In this document: piece after piece, positions 44,635-53,541 of the stretch
How the letters are laid out: each line of letters begins with the position of its first letter
How positions within the stretch are numbered: the stretch's first letter is position 1
Source: Ktedonospora formicarum
GTDB taxonomy: Bacteria > Chloroflexota > Ktedonobacteria > Ktedonobacterales > Ktedonobacteraceae
Length of the DNA: 64,000 nt
Assembly (NCBI RefSeq): GCF_016587355.1
Contig: NZ_BNJF01000002.1
Coordinates: forward strand, 1,116,001 to 1,180,000
Direction: 5' to 3'
Translations under genes and position numbers: made by a program
The notes under the pieces: generated by a model
The model's input: only the letters and a program-made list of their open reading frames with translations
Databases searched by the model: none
Told to the model about the DNA's origin: nothing

Positions 44635-46502
44635 TTGTGCGCAAGAAAAGTTCAAAATATGATCTCTATGCCAAGCTAGCGGCCCAACATACCTGGAACG
44701 AGAATAGCCTGGCGGGTTCAGATGAAGATATCAACGGTAAGTTCGATTGGAAGCTCATCGGTCGCTTTGGCCCCTATGTCGATAAGTACAAAGGGGTAAC
44801 GATTATGAGTTGCTTCCTGGTGTTGCTCTACACGGCCTTTAACCTTGCGAACCCCTACCTGATTGGTGTGGCGATTGACAGCTTTATCAGCCATAGCGAT
44901 CTGGTAGGATTGGCCTGGATTAGTGGTGCGCTCTTGCTGGTTAACGTTGGCATGTGGCAGTCGCAATACTGGCAAATCTGGAGCATGTCTCTGGCGGGAC
45001 AGAAGATTCTGTATAACATGAGCGCCGACATGTATGCGCACTTGCAGAAGCTCTCCCTGAGCTTCTATGACCATACGCAGATTGGTCGCGTCATGTCGCG
45101 CCTTCAGAGCGATATCGATGTCATGGAATCGATGCTGAGTTCGGGTTTGCTCTCGATGCTTGGCTCCCTCGTCGCGTTGATAGGTATCATTGCCACTATG
45201 CTAGCGATGAGCGTGCGTCTGGCGTTGCTTACCTTTACGGTATTGCCAGTCATGGTTATTATCGCCATATTCTGGCAGCGTTATGCTCAACGCTCGTTCC
45301 GTCGCACGCGCGCGGCTATCTCGCTGGTGAACGCAACCTTGCAGGAAAATATCTCGGGTATGCGTGTTATCCAGAGCCTTGCGCGTGAGGATCGTAACCG
45401 CGAAGAGTTTGAAGAGCTGAACCACTATAATCTGGATACTAACCTGGAAGCGAACCGCATCGCAGCCCTGGTCCTGCCGCTGGTCGAGGTTGTTGCTGCT
45501 GTCGCGACGGCTCTGGCGGTCCTTTATGGTGGCTGGATGGTCGCGCATGGTGAGTTGCAGGTTGGCATACTTGTTGCCTTTACGCTCTATATCAACCGTT
45601 TCTTCGACCCCATACGCGATCTGAGCATGCAGTATACGCAGCTGCAGCGCGCGGGTGTGGCTGCTGAGCGCATTTTCCAGATTCTCGATGTCCCGATTTC
45701 GATTCAGGATCGCGAGGATGCTTATGAGATGCCACAGGTGAAGGGGACCGTCGAGTTCAAGGATGTGGTCTTCGGGTACAAGAAGGAGCATCCAGTTCTC
45801 AAGAGGCTGAATCTCAAGGCTGAAGCTGGTCAGACGATTGCTATTGTGGGTCCGACCGGGGCTGGTAAGAGTACCATTATCAGCCTGCTTCCCCGCTTCT
45901 ACGAGTTGCTGGATGGGAAATTACTGATTGATGGGCACGATATTCGCGAAGTGAAACAACAATCGTTGCGGCGACAAATTGGTATCGTGCTTCAGGAGCC
46001 GTTCCTCTTTACTGGCACGATTCGCGAAAATATCCGTTATGGGCGCCTGGATGCGAGTGATACAGAGGTTGAGGAGGCTGCGAAGGTTGTGGGTGTGCAT
46101 GATCTCATTCTAGGCATGCCTGAGGGGTATGATACAGTCATTCGTGAGCGTGGACGTAACCTGAGTGTGGGACAGCGTCAGTTGATCTCCTTCGCGCGCG
46201 CTCTGCTGGCTGATCCGCGTATCCTGGTTCTCGATGAGGCCACGGCAAGCATTGACACCTTTACAGAGGTCCTGGTGCAGGAGGGCCTGCGTCGCCTACT
46301 TTATGGGCGCACGGCGTTTGTGATCGCTCACCGTCTCTCGACGATCAAGGGCGCGGACAAGATCATTGTCTTGAAGCAGGGCCAGATTGTCGAACAGGGT
46401 ACACACGACGAATTGCTGGATGCTGAGGGTGCGTACGCCTCACTCTATGCAATGGGCTTCCGCCATACGGATGTGAAGGAAGAGTTGCCAAGAGCCGTCT
46501 AA
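44631..46502 (+). CDS. ABC exporter subunit B with the catalytic Walker B
   Basis: 623 residues: six membrane helices, then Walker A GPTGAGKST, signature NLSVGQRQL (Val for the second Gly), Walker B LVLDEATASID with catalytic Glu and switch His in VIAHRLST. The degenerate signature pairs with subunit A's degenerate Walker B, and subunit A's intact LSGGQ completes the working site here. GTG start inside the GTGA overlap. It exports lipids, drugs or peptides. Confidence 0.93.
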   Translation: MIVRKKSSKYDLYAKLAAQHTWNENSLAGSDEDINGKFDWKLIGRFGPYVDKYKGVTIMSCFLVLLYTAFNLANPYLIGVAIDSFISHSDLVGLAWISGALLLVNVGMWQSQYWQIWSMSLAGQKILYNMSADMYAHLQKLSLSFYDHTQIGRVMSRLQSDIDVMESMLSSGLLSMLGSLVALIGIIATMLAMSVRLALLTFTVLPVMVIIAIFWQRYAQRSFRRTRAAISLVNATLQENISGMRVIQSLAREDRNREEFEELNHYNLDTNLEANRIAALVLPLVEVVAAVATALAVLYGGWMVAHGELQVGILVAFTLYINRFFDPIRDLSMQYTQLQRAGVAAERIFQILDVPISIQDREDAYEMPQVKGTVEFKDVVFGYKKEHPVLKRLNLKAEAGQTIAIVGPTGAGKSTIISLLPRFYELLDGKLLIDGHDIREVKQQSLRRQIGIVLQEPFLFTGTIRENIRYGRLDASDTEVEEAAKVVGVHDLILGMPEGYDTVIRERGRNLSVGQRQLISFARALLADPRILVLDEATASIDTFTEVLVQEGLRRLLYGRTAFVIAHRLSTIKGADKIIVLKQGQIVEQGTHDELLDAEGAYASLYAMGFRHTDVKEELPRAV

Positions 46503-46519
46503 TAGATACCAGAACGTAG

Positions 46520-46569
46520 TCAGGAAGGGGTATGAGTGAGGCTAACGTCTCATTCATACCCCTTCCTGA
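46520..46569 (+). terminator. Terminator of the ABC exporter operon
   Basis: About 20 bp of stem (TCAGGAAGGGGTATGA with TCATACCCCTTCCTGA at its core), 8-nt loop, followed by ATTTTG. Confidence 0.75.
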
Positions 46570-46815
46570 ATTTTGTAAAGAATTGGGCATTTCTCTCAGA
46601 AGGCAGGGTGTGCAGGTACGATTGTTAGCGATAATCGTACCTGCATCCCTTATTTCCCATGTGATAAACTTTGCGGTAGATGTCGTATAAGAGAAAGAGG
46701 TGAGAAATTCGGAGTTGTCGAGCGTTGGAGTAATTGAGGATATCTTTGAAAGTGTTCGTGAGAAAGGGGTGATGTTATTATTGACAGCAATTATATAACC
46801 GGCCAACATCAAGCG
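46570..46815. other. Intergenic region before the pentapeptide gene
   Basis: About 250 bp between the exporter terminator and the pentapeptide gene. AAAGGGG at about 46764 could be a ribosome site for a non-ATG start (ATT 46777 or 46780) that would extend the pentapeptide protein by 12-13 residues. No promoter is certain. Confidence 0.3.
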
Positions 46816-47487
46816 GTGAGGATTATTAAAGCCCCGCTTTTGCCCCGACGTATGGCGACGCATGCCCTGCCAACGCCTTTCGTGCAGGACCACGCGCACT
46901 ATAGTCAGTTTATCCTCGCGCGCGAGGAGTTAAGTGGGCAGGTGGCTGAGCATGTTCATCTGGATCAGCTATTATTGAAGCGCGTAAAGCTGAGCGAGAG
47001 CCAGTTTGAGCTGATCCGCTTAGAGGACTGCCGCCTGGAGTCTACAGAACTTGCGGGTGCACAGTGGCAGCAAGCTAGCTTTGATCGCATAGAGTTTCGC
47101 TCCTGTTTTCTGATGGGTTTCCAGGCCAACGAATCGCGCTTGCATGATGTGGTATTCCAGGATTGCAAGCTCAACCTGGCCCAGTTTCGCTTCGCTAAGT
47201 TCAGGGCGGTTCGCTTCGAGGATTGTGATTTGAGCGAGGCCGATTTTCAAGGGTCCGATCTCACAGGGGTAGTATTTGAGCGTTGTCGTTTGCGAGGTGT
47301 ACAGTTCTCTGGCGCGCGACTCAAAGGCGCACGGATCGCTGGCTGTGAGATTGAGGGTCTACATATAAGCGCGAACGATTTACAGGGATTAGTTATAGAT
47401 CCTATGCAGGCATTGGCCCTGGTTCAAGTGTTAGGGGTGAATGTGGAGTGGTCTTATGGGAATCCGAAGACAGACGAGTTGATATGA
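46816..47487 (+). CDS. Pentapeptide-repeat protein
   Basis: About 223 residues. From about 40 to 195 it runs in five-residue steps with Leu or Phe at the centre (LRLEDCRLESTEL, DLSEADFQGSDLTGV, LRGVQFSGARLKGA), which builds a right-handed square beta helix. Cys is frequent at the coil corners (DCRLES, DCKLNL, DCDLSE, RCRLRG). Such proteins can mimic DNA or act as scaffolds; the role here is unknown. GTG 46816 is taken; an in-frame extension with ATT near 46780 behind AAAGGGG is possible. Confidence 0.8.
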   Translation: MRIIKAPLLPRRMATHALPTPFVQDHAHYSQFILAREELSGQVAEHVHLDQLLLKRVKLSESQFELIRLEDCRLESTELAGAQWQQASFDRIEFRSCFLMGFQANESRLHDVVFQDCKLNLAQFRFAKFRAVRFEDCDLSEADFQGSDLTGVVFERCRLRGVQFSGARLKGARIAGCEIEGLHISANDLQGLVIDPMQALALVQVLGVNVEWSYGNPKTDELI

Positions 47488-47522
47488 ACGTAGACGTAAC
47501 ATTCGTGAGTAAGGATAGGTAA

Positions 47523-47551
47523 GAAAATGGCTCGCTTAGCGAGCCATTTTC
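47523..47551 (+). terminator. Terminator after the pentapeptide gene
   Basis: Perfect 13-bp stem GAAAATGGCTCGC/GCGAGCCATTTTC with a 3-nt loop. Confidence 0.75.
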
Positions 47552-47566
47552 CGTGGGAGAAAGGCT

Positions 47567-48115
47567 ATGCGAGAGAGGTTATACTGTCTGTTTGCAGGCT
47601 GTGTGTTTGTGGCCCTGATATTATCCGCATGCGCTCAGGAAACTTCGACCAAAAACCTCAGTACCGCAGGATTAACTCCTGGGCCAACCTGGGGAGCACA
47701 GACCAGGACTTCGGGTTGTGTCGTGCGCAGTAGCTTACCAGATAAAGGATGTACGCCGGGAGATGCTGTTGCAGGTATAACAAAAGAAAAGGTGTGCAAG
47801 AATGACTACACATCCATGATGCAAGGGATGCCACAGAGCCTGCGGAGCCAGATTTTTACAGCATATGGTATTGATCAACAGTCTAGTAGTAAATTTGAGA
47901 TAGATCATCTCATCAGCCTGGATCTAGGTGGTTCTAATAGCCCTGCTAATCTGTGGCCTCAGGCACTTAACCCCAAACCAGGGGCCCATGAGAAGGATCG
48001 TGTTGAGAGCTTTCTGCATAGTCAGGTGTGTGCAGGCACGCTTGATCTGAAGCAGGCCCAGATTAAGCTCGCCACCGATTGGCTGGCTGTATATGAGCAG
48101 ATGCCTAAGGGATGA
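47567..48115 (+). CDS. Secreted lipoprotein with an HNH-nuclease-like domain
   Basis: 182 residues. Lipoprotein signal FAGCVFVALILSACAQ (lipobox LSAC), a Thr/Ser/Pro linker, then about 95-170 KFEIDHLISLDLGGSNSPANLWPQ followed by GAHEKDRVESFLH, which has the DH...N...H/K order of HNH endonucleases. Two Cys pairs (SGCVV/KGCTP and KVCKN/QVCAG) could form disulphides, as expected outside the cell. It may degrade extracellular DNA. GAGAAAGG before ATG. Confidence 0.8.
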   Translation: MRERLYCLFAGCVFVALILSACAQETSTKNLSTAGLTPGPTWGAQTRTSGCVVRSSLPDKGCTPGDAVAGITKEKVCKNDYTSMMQGMPQSLRSQIFTAYGIDQQSSSKFEIDHLISLDLGGSNSPANLWPQALNPKPGAHEKDRVESFLHSQVCAGTLDLKQAQIKLATDWLAVYEQMPKG

Positions 48116-48309
48116 AATAAGCTGAATGCATTATAAATGTAAAATTAAAAAGCTTAATGTAAAATTAAAGAATTATTAATCCTACGCTATCTGCTTGTAT
48201 TTGTGAATCTTTCTCTCCTCTTTTGCCGTGATAATATCTGTAAGGACACAACGAAGATTCATTATCAAGGCATCAAAGAAGTTATCGTAATCGAAGAGGA
48301 GGGATTTGA

Positions 48310-48609
48310 GTGATGTTTACTACAGCTAGCCTTATACTTGCGGATGTGGGCTTGAGTACGATTGTATGGTGGTTGCTTGTTGGTTTGATCGCCGGTTTCC
48401 TGGCGAGCGTGGTTATGCGCGGTGGTGGTTATGGCGTCATCGGAGATATCGTTGTGGGCCTGGTGGGCGCGTTGATTGGTGGTTTCCTGGCTGGCTTGCT
48501 GGGACTTGGCTCTAACAGCCTTATTGGATCGATTATCATTGCCTTTATTGGCGCATGTATCTTGATCGCAATCTTACGAGCGGTCTCGCGCGGAACGGTT
48601 CGGCGCTAA
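48310..48609 (+). CDS. GlsB/YeaQ/YmgE-family small membrane protein
   Basis: 99 residues, three hydrophobic helices with the Gly-rich family pattern WWLLVGLIAGFLASVVMRGGGYGVIGDIVVGLVGALIGGFL. Often stress-induced; biochemical role unknown. GGAGGG precedes both GTG 48310 and ATG 48313. A terminator hairpin follows. Confidence 0.88.
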   Translation: MMFTTASLILADVGLSTIVWWLLVGLIAGFLASVVMRGGGYGVIGDIVVGLVGALIGGFLAGLLGLGSNSLIGSIIIAFIGACILIAILRAVSRGTVRR

Positions 48610-48624
48610 CGAGCATCAGAAGAT

Positions 48625-48671
48625 AAAAAACAGCCAGGGGAGCAGGTTACCTGCTCCCCTGGCTGTTTTTT
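48625..48671. terminator. Bidirectional terminator
   Basis: Perfect 22-bp stem with TTA loop and A6/T6 flanks (48625-48646/48650-48671) between convergent genes; it overlaps the end of the sigma gene. Confidence 0.9.
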
Positions 48672-49602
48672 ATGGCATTCTGTTTTCTGGACGGTAGTGA
48701 GTGCTAGAGAGTTGTTTTTGCAGATAGGCCAGTTTATCTGGGTTCATTTGAGTATAGATATCCTGAATCCCTTCGGTGTTCAAGGTCATGCTGATGGCTA
48801 TAACTAGTTTACCTTCATCCCAGAACAGAATTGCGGGGTTGCCGTTAATTTCCTCCAACGTATGTAGCAGAGCCCGATTGTTTTTGTAGGCTCCACTGAG
48901 CCAGAAACACCAGAAGCGCGCCACGGCTTGTTGACCATAAATTGGTTTGAAGTTTGTCTGTATCTTGCCACCACCGTCCGACCAGGATATGGTCTCTTGT
49001 GACAGAAGGCTGGTCAGTGCCGCCATGTCACCGGCTTGGCTGGCGGAAAGAAAACTAAGCACGAATTGACGCTGGCGCTGTGGCTCCGGCTCGAAACGCG
49101 TTCTCCTGTCTTGTAAGGCTTGCCTGGCCCGATGAAAAATCTGGCGGCAATTGGCCGAGCTTTTCTCTAGCATTGTCCCGATTTCGCTAAAGGGATAATC
49201 AAAGACTTCGTGCAAGAGAAAAACGGCTCGCTCTGGTGGGTTGAGAGCTTCTAGCAAGCATAAAAACGCCAACGAAAGCGCTTCTTGTTTCTCAAGGTTG
49301 TTTTGGAGAGATTCGTTATCTCCCGTTGTGAGAATTGGTTCGGGTAACCAGACACCAAAATACTGCTCACGTGCGACGCGAGCCGATTTTAGATAATCGA
49401 GTGACAGACGGGTAATAATGGTTGTAAGATATGACTTCAAGGAGACAATATCCTGGCTGGCATTTGCCTGGTAGCGTAGATATGTCTCCTGAACAAGGTC
49501 CTCAGCGTCGCTTGCGCTCCCGGTCATTCGATAGGCAATGGTAAAGAGGAGCGAGCGGTAATGCTCAAACTCTTCTTCCTGGCTTATGGGTTCATCCATC
49601 AC
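48670..49602 (-). CDS. SigJ-type ECF sigma factor with a C-terminal SnoaL-like domain
   Basis: 310 residues. Region 2 EHYRSLLFTIAYRMTGSASDAEDLVQETYLRY, region 4 LNPPERAVFLLHEVFDYPFSEIGTMLEKSSANCRQIFHRAR, then about 120 residues with the cone fold typical of ECF41 sigma factors (SFLSASQAGDMAALTSLLSQ...). The extension replaces a separate anti-sigma and tunes activity. ECF41 genes usually sit next to an oxidoreductase or carboxymuconolactone decarboxylase gene; here an NmrA-like gene starts divergently 150 bp away. Confidence 0.9.
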   Translation of the reverse strand: MMDEPISQEEEFEHYRSLLFTIAYRMTGSASDAEDLVQETYLRYQANASQDIVSLKSYLTTIITRLSLDYLKSARVAREQYFGVWLPEPILTTGDNESLQNNLEKQEALSLAFLCLLEALNPPERAVFLLHEVFDYPFSEIGTMLEKSSANCRQIFHRARQALQDRRTRFEPEPQRQRQFVLSFLSASQAGDMAALTSLLSQETISWSDGGGKIQTNFKPIYGQQAVARFWCFWLSGAYKNNRALLHTLEEINGNPAILFWDEGKLVIAISMTLNTEGIQDIYTQMNPDKLAYLQKQLSSTHYRPENRMP

Positions 49603-49754
49603 TTACATTTCTCCTTCTCTCTTCCTGCGTATTATAAGTCTATTTCAGGGTAGAGAACAAAAAGGAGGCCTGTCACATTTGCCTGTGCTCTCTCGTCTCC
49701 TGTACGACATCTGAGGTTCATTCAGAATATTTAGAAATGAGAGAAGAAATTACT

Positions 49755-50558
49755 ATGCTACATATTCTAGTTACGGGCGGAACTGGTACCCTTGGTCGTA
49801 ATGTTGTCCCTAGCTTGCGGGATGCCGGCTGCAAGGTACGGGTTCTAAGTCGACACAGCCGCGAGTCTGGAGAAGGCATCGAGTTTGTGACAGGTGATCT
49901 GACAACGAGCTCAGGAATCGATGCCGCAATGAAGGGCGTTGATATCATTTTGCATTGTGCGGGTAGCAATAGTGGCGACGAAGTGAAGACTCAGAATCTG
50001 GTCCGAGCGGCATCGGGAGTGGGTGTGAAGCATCTGGTATATATCTCCGTTGTAGGCGCGGACCGCGTTCCGGTTGAAGGATTCATGGACCGAGCCATGT
50101 TCGGCTATTTCGCATCTAAGCGTGCCTCCGAGCAGATTGTGATTGATTCTGGCTTGCCCTGGACGATTCTGCGCGCTACTCAGTTTCATGACTTGCTCTT
50201 TACAGTCGCTCAGGCTATGGCGAAGTTGCCTGTTATGCCAACTTTTGCTGGTTTTAAATACCAACCAGTCGCTGCCGAAGAAGTGGCTGATCGATTGGTC
50301 CAGCTCACGTTAGGAGAACCTGTTGGTTTTGCTCCTGACCTTGGTGGGCCACGAATATACGCGATGGCTGATCTGATGCGCGCATACCTGCGTGCCAGGC
50401 ATCAGCGTCGCTTGATTATACCTATGTGGCAGCCAGGCAAGGCCGCTAGTGCTCATCGGGCTGGTGCGAACTTAACACCAGATCACAGTGACGGCATCCG
50501 TACCTGGGAGGAGTTTCTTGCTGAACGATTGAGCGTGGCTGGTGATAGCCGCTCCTGA
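49755..50558 (+). CDS. NmrA-like atypical SDR / NAD(P)-binding protein
   Basis: 267 residues. Rossmann motif ILVTGGTGTLGRNVVPSL, then VTGDLTTSSGIDAAMKGVDIILHCAG and the YFASKRASEQIV stretch, where Tyr and Lys are out of the strict YxxxK form. Binds NAD(P)H as a reductase or redox sensor. Start 49755 (MLHILVTGG). Likely target of the divergent SigJ-type sigma. Confidence 0.87.
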   Translation: MLHILVTGGTGTLGRNVVPSLRDAGCKVRVLSRHSRESGEGIEFVTGDLTTSSGIDAAMKGVDIILHCAGSNSGDEVKTQNLVRAASGVGVKHLVYISVVGADRVPVEGFMDRAMFGYFASKRASEQIVIDSGLPWTILRATQFHDLLFTVAQAMAKLPVMPTFAGFKYQPVAAEEVADRLVQLTLGEPVGFAPDLGGPRIYAMADLMRAYLRARHQRRLIIPMWQPGKAASAHRAGANLTPDHSDGIRTWEEFLAERLSVAGDSRS

Positions 50559-50586
50559 CCATTAGTGCTAATCTATACTTAGAGCT

Positions 50587-50630
50587 ACACTCAAAAGGAT
50601 GCTCTCGGATAAGAGCATCCTTTTGAGTGT
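50587..50630. terminator. Bidirectional terminator
   Basis: Perfect 19-bp stem (50587-50605/50612-50630) with a 6-nt loop and TTTT, between the convergent NmrA-like and P450 genes. Confidence 0.88.
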
Positions 50631-50674
50631 TTTACAATATTTTTTGTAGCCGTGAAACCCTTGCGCGTCGGGAA

Positions 50675-51988
50675 TTAGATGTGTTTGAAGCGCATGCGAA
50701 TACCATTGAGGGGAGAGCCAGTGACTCCATAGACCTGTTGGATATTCTGATTGGGTGCCACTGAGAAGTGATAGTTGCGCAAAACATGCGATGCCAGAGC
50801 TTTGATTTCGACCTGAGCGAAGTTGATACCGATACAGATGCGTGGGCCGCCACCGAAGCCAACCAGAGCGTATGGGTTCTTCTTGTGCTCCTCGCGTGGG
50901 GGCGTGAAGCGGTCGGGATCGAATTTCTCAGGGTCCGCGAAAATGCTGGGAATCATATGAGCCCCTGTGATGGAATAGAGGAGGAAGGTTCCGGCAGGCA
51001 CATGATAGCCATGAAACTCGAAGTCCTCTGTTACGCCGCGTGGACCATTCGCGACTGGAGGATAGAGCCGCTCGGCCTCACTTAGAGCGTTGTCCAGCAC
51101 CTTCATCTTTTTGATCTCTTCCAACGTTGGCTCATTACCCGGAGTGAGAAGTTGCTCCTGCTCCTGCATGATACGTTGGGTATAGTCGGGGTATTGTGCG
51201 AGCAGATAAAGTAGCCAGGCACTCAAGCTAGTGGAGGTTTCATGACCTGCTACCAGCAGAATGTTGATGTGTGAGATAAGCTGTTCATCCGTGAGCGTTT
51301 CGCCATGCTCATCATGAGCGCTTACCAGTAGGCCAAAGATATCGTCGGTAGGATGCTTGCGTCGTTCCTCGATACGAGGAACAAGGAGTTCACGCAAGCG
51401 CTGTTGAAGAGGCATGATATAGGCGTAGTACTGTTCATCTGAATCAAAAGGGCCAGTGGGATAGAGCAGATTGATAAACAGTTCGCGGAAGGTATCGACC
51501 TCCGTACCACTCTTTAGGCCTGTAAGAGCTTCGGCGGCGACATTGAAGGTGATTGTACGCATCTCCTCGTAGATATCAACCTCGCCGCGCTCGCCCCAGG
51601 TCTTTGCTTGCTCACGGATGATGCGCTGCATCAGGGGTAAGTAGCGCGACATATAGCTAAAGGTAAAGGCGGGATTCATAATCTTACGATGATGTGAGTG
51701 TTCATCGCCATCCATCATGAGCAGACCCCGTCCCAGGAGTTGCTCAACGCCAAAGACTGTCCCCCAGCCAATATGATTGGAAAACTTTTTGCGATTATTG
51801 ATCAGAACGAAGCGGTTGGCCTCAGGTCCAAGCATGTAGATTCTTTGCATTCCAAAACGTTCGGCGCGAAATATCGGACCATGCTTTTCATAGAGACCGG
51901 CGAGCACTGGGCCCATTTGGAGGCTGAAGTTATCGGGGAATTCAACTTCTGGAATAGCTTCATATGGGCGTATCTCTGAAGTAGTCAT
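50675..51988 (-). CDS. Cytochrome P450 (class CYP4/CYP102/CYP120-like)
   Basis: 437 residues. I-helix AGHETSTS, K-helix ExxR in SEAERLYPP, heme loop FGGGPRICIGINFA with the axial Cys. The FGGGPRxCxG form and the meander PDRFTPPRE are closer to eukaryote-like fatty-acid or terpenoid P450s than to the soluble CYP107 type at 12612. No signal peptide. Start 51988 has AAGGAG. Redox partner not encoded nearby. Confidence 0.92.
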   Translation of the reverse strand: MTTSEIRPYEAIPEVEFPDNFSLQMGPVLAGLYEKHGPIFRAERFGMQRIYMLGPEANRFVLINNRKKFSNHIGWGTVFGVEQLLGRGLLMMDGDEHSHHRKIMNPAFTFSYMSRYLPLMQRIIREQAKTWGERGEVDIYEEMRTITFNVAAEALTGLKSGTEVDTFRELFINLLYPTGPFDSDEQYYAYIMPLQQRLRELLVPRIEERRKHPTDDIFGLLVSAHDEHGETLTDEQLISHINILLVAGHETSTSLSAWLLYLLAQYPDYTQRIMQEQEQLLTPGNEPTLEEIKKMKVLDNALSEAERLYPPVANGPRGVTEDFEFHGYHVPAGTFLLYSITGAHMIPSIFADPEKFDPDRFTPPREEHKKNPYALVGFGGGPRICIGINFAQVEIKALASHVLRNYHFSVAPNQNIQQVYGVTGSPLNGIRMRFKHI

Positions 51989-52100
51989 GCTTTCTCCTTG
52001 CATAGCGCATAACCTACGAGTTGGTAATGATGTACAGGTTACAAATTGGTGATTTCAATGGAGATACGCTTCAAGGATAGTGGGGGTTGTAGAGATAGGG

Positions 52101-52172
52101 CAGGCGCGACTCTAAGGTATTTGTATCTACCTGAGTATGCTCAGGTATTCGCGTAAGCGAGAGTCGCGCCTG
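52101..52172 (-). terminator. Long hairpin behind the GntR gene
   Basis: Outer 13-bp stem CAGGCGCGACTCT/AGAGTCGCGCCTG enclosing a second hairpin ACCTGAG-TATG-CTCAGGT; starts 17 bases after the gntR stop. Confidence 0.6.
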
Positions 52173-52188
52173 TAGATGTTTGCGTGTT

Positions 52189-52935
52189 TTAGCGGACAAA
52201 GTGTTCTCGTTGCAAGTGCGTGTAGAAAGTATATTTGTGCCCACAGTACATAGATGCGGCGTATTCGATTGGTTGCTTGCGTTCAGTATAGGTTGTGCGA
52301 CGTGTATAGAGTACGGGGCTACCTACTGAGATCTTGAGTAATCGGGCCTCATCCGCTCCAACCAGACCAGCTTCAAGCTCTTGATCGGCCTCTAGCGGCG
52401 GCTGACCATACTTCACGTCTAGTAGATGATAGAGCGAATGTGCATTGAGATCTTCTTCCAGCAAACGTTCGCAGCCCATGAAATGGATAAAGGAGGTTTC
52501 GAGCGCCAGGGGGTCACCATCGGCGATGCGCAGTCGATGCAGGCGAAAAACGTTGTCGCCGCTCTTGATATGCAGACGCTCCGCGATCTTTTCATCAGCG
52601 GGCCACATTCTGGCGGAGAGGACATGTGCGCTTGCCCGTTGTCCGCGAGCCTGCATATCCTGGGTGAATCCGGTGAGTTGAGTGAGGTGTTGGGTGATGC
52701 GGTGACGACTGACGAATGTGCCGCGCCCCTGTTCGCGATAGAAGAGCCCTTCGTTGACCAGTTCGGTGATGGCCTGGCGTGCCGTCATGCGGCTGATGCC
52801 ATATTGCTCACTGAGTTCGCGCTCGGAAGGAATGAGATCGCCGGGCTTCCATTCCTCGCCGCGAATCTTTTCGCGCATGATCTCTTTGAGCTGGTAGTAA
52901 CGTGGCAAAGGGCTATTTCGAGAGATGATACTCAT
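52189..52935 (-). CDS. GntR-family regulator, HutC/UTRA subfamily
   Basis: 248 residues. Winged helix YYQLKEIMREKIRGEEWKPGDLIPSERELSEQYGISRMTARQAI and a UTRA ligand domain (GFTQDMQARGQRASAHVLS; LALETSFIHF). Responds to sugars, amino acids or their phosphates. Start 52935 with GGAAGG. No adjacent operon on its strand reveals the target. Confidence 0.92.
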   Translation of the reverse strand: MSIISRNSPLPRYYQLKEIMREKIRGEEWKPGDLIPSERELSEQYGISRMTARQAITELVNEGLFYREQGRGTFVSRHRITQHLTQLTGFTQDMQARGQRASAHVLSARMWPADEKIAERLHIKSGDNVFRLHRLRIADGDPLALETSFIHFMGCERLLEEDLNAHSLYHLLDVKYGQPPLEADQELEAGLVGADEARLLKISVGSPVLYTRRTTYTERKQPIEYAASMYCGHKYTFYTHLQREHFVR

Positions 52936-52971
52936 AAGCAACCTTCCCAGCAGTAAATCATCCATCAAGGT

Positions 52972-53086
52972 CTTATTCGAAAACCAATGCTGCCTTCGCG
53001 GCAGTTAGCGCGGACCCTTTCTTTATTGAACTCCTGAGCGCGCTGTGTCTCCGCACGGGGTCGGCGCTCGTGTTGGTGTTCATAAC
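52972..53086. repeat. Short inverted-repeat element, copy D (degenerate right end)
   Basis: The left end CTTATTCGAAAACCAATG matches the outer end of copies A and C; the right end GTTGGTGTTCATAACA is a worn version of GTTGGTTTTCGCATAAG. Internal hairpin CTGCC-TTCGC-GGCAG. The right boundary is uncertain. Confidence 0.45.
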
Positions 53087-53230
53087 AGATAGAACGCGCT
53101 CAAATTTCCTCATAAGGAGTAAGAAATGTGTGCCTCTAGCCTGTCCGGGCGAGCAATGCCGGGAAGCATGGGCGAGCATCTATACTATACCATAGTTGCG
53201 CTACTTCGCGAATTCACTACGATAGCATGT

Positions 53231-53541
53231 TTAAGCTCCAAAGTTTGCGCCCCATGCATCTAACTGACGAATCATAGATTCATAGCTTCGCCCCTGGTCT
53301 GTCAGCGAATATTCAACCTTTGGGGGACTTGATCATATACTCGGCGTTGAAGCATGCCTAATTGCTCTAAGTCGCGCAATTGAAGTGTGAGCATCTGTCG
53401 ACTGGCCTGTGGAATGAGGCGCTGTAATTCGCCAAAGCGCTTGGTTCCGTTGAGCAAGTGATACCAGATTTGTAATTTGAATCTGCCCCCTACTGTCATG
53501 ATTCCCGCCGGGCATCTCATTGCCTTTTTTTGTTGCGCCAT
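53231..53541 (-). CDS. HxlR-family regulator, frameshifted
   Basis: The first part (53541 to about 53327) is an HxlR winged helix: CPAGIMTVGGRFKLQIWYHLLNGTKRFGELQRLIP...LTLQLRDLEQLGMLQRRVYDQVP. The reading frame then shifts after the C5 run at 53322-53326 and ends early. With one more C it reads QVPPKVEYSLTDQGRSYESMIRQLDAWG, the standard HxlR end, and stops at 53231. It is either a base-call error or a recent mutation. Divergent from the peroxiredoxin, suggesting redox control. Confidence 0.8.

Noticed and set aside
52973..53179. A 68-codon minus-strand frame
   Set aside because: It runs across inverted-repeat copy D and shows no protein family features.
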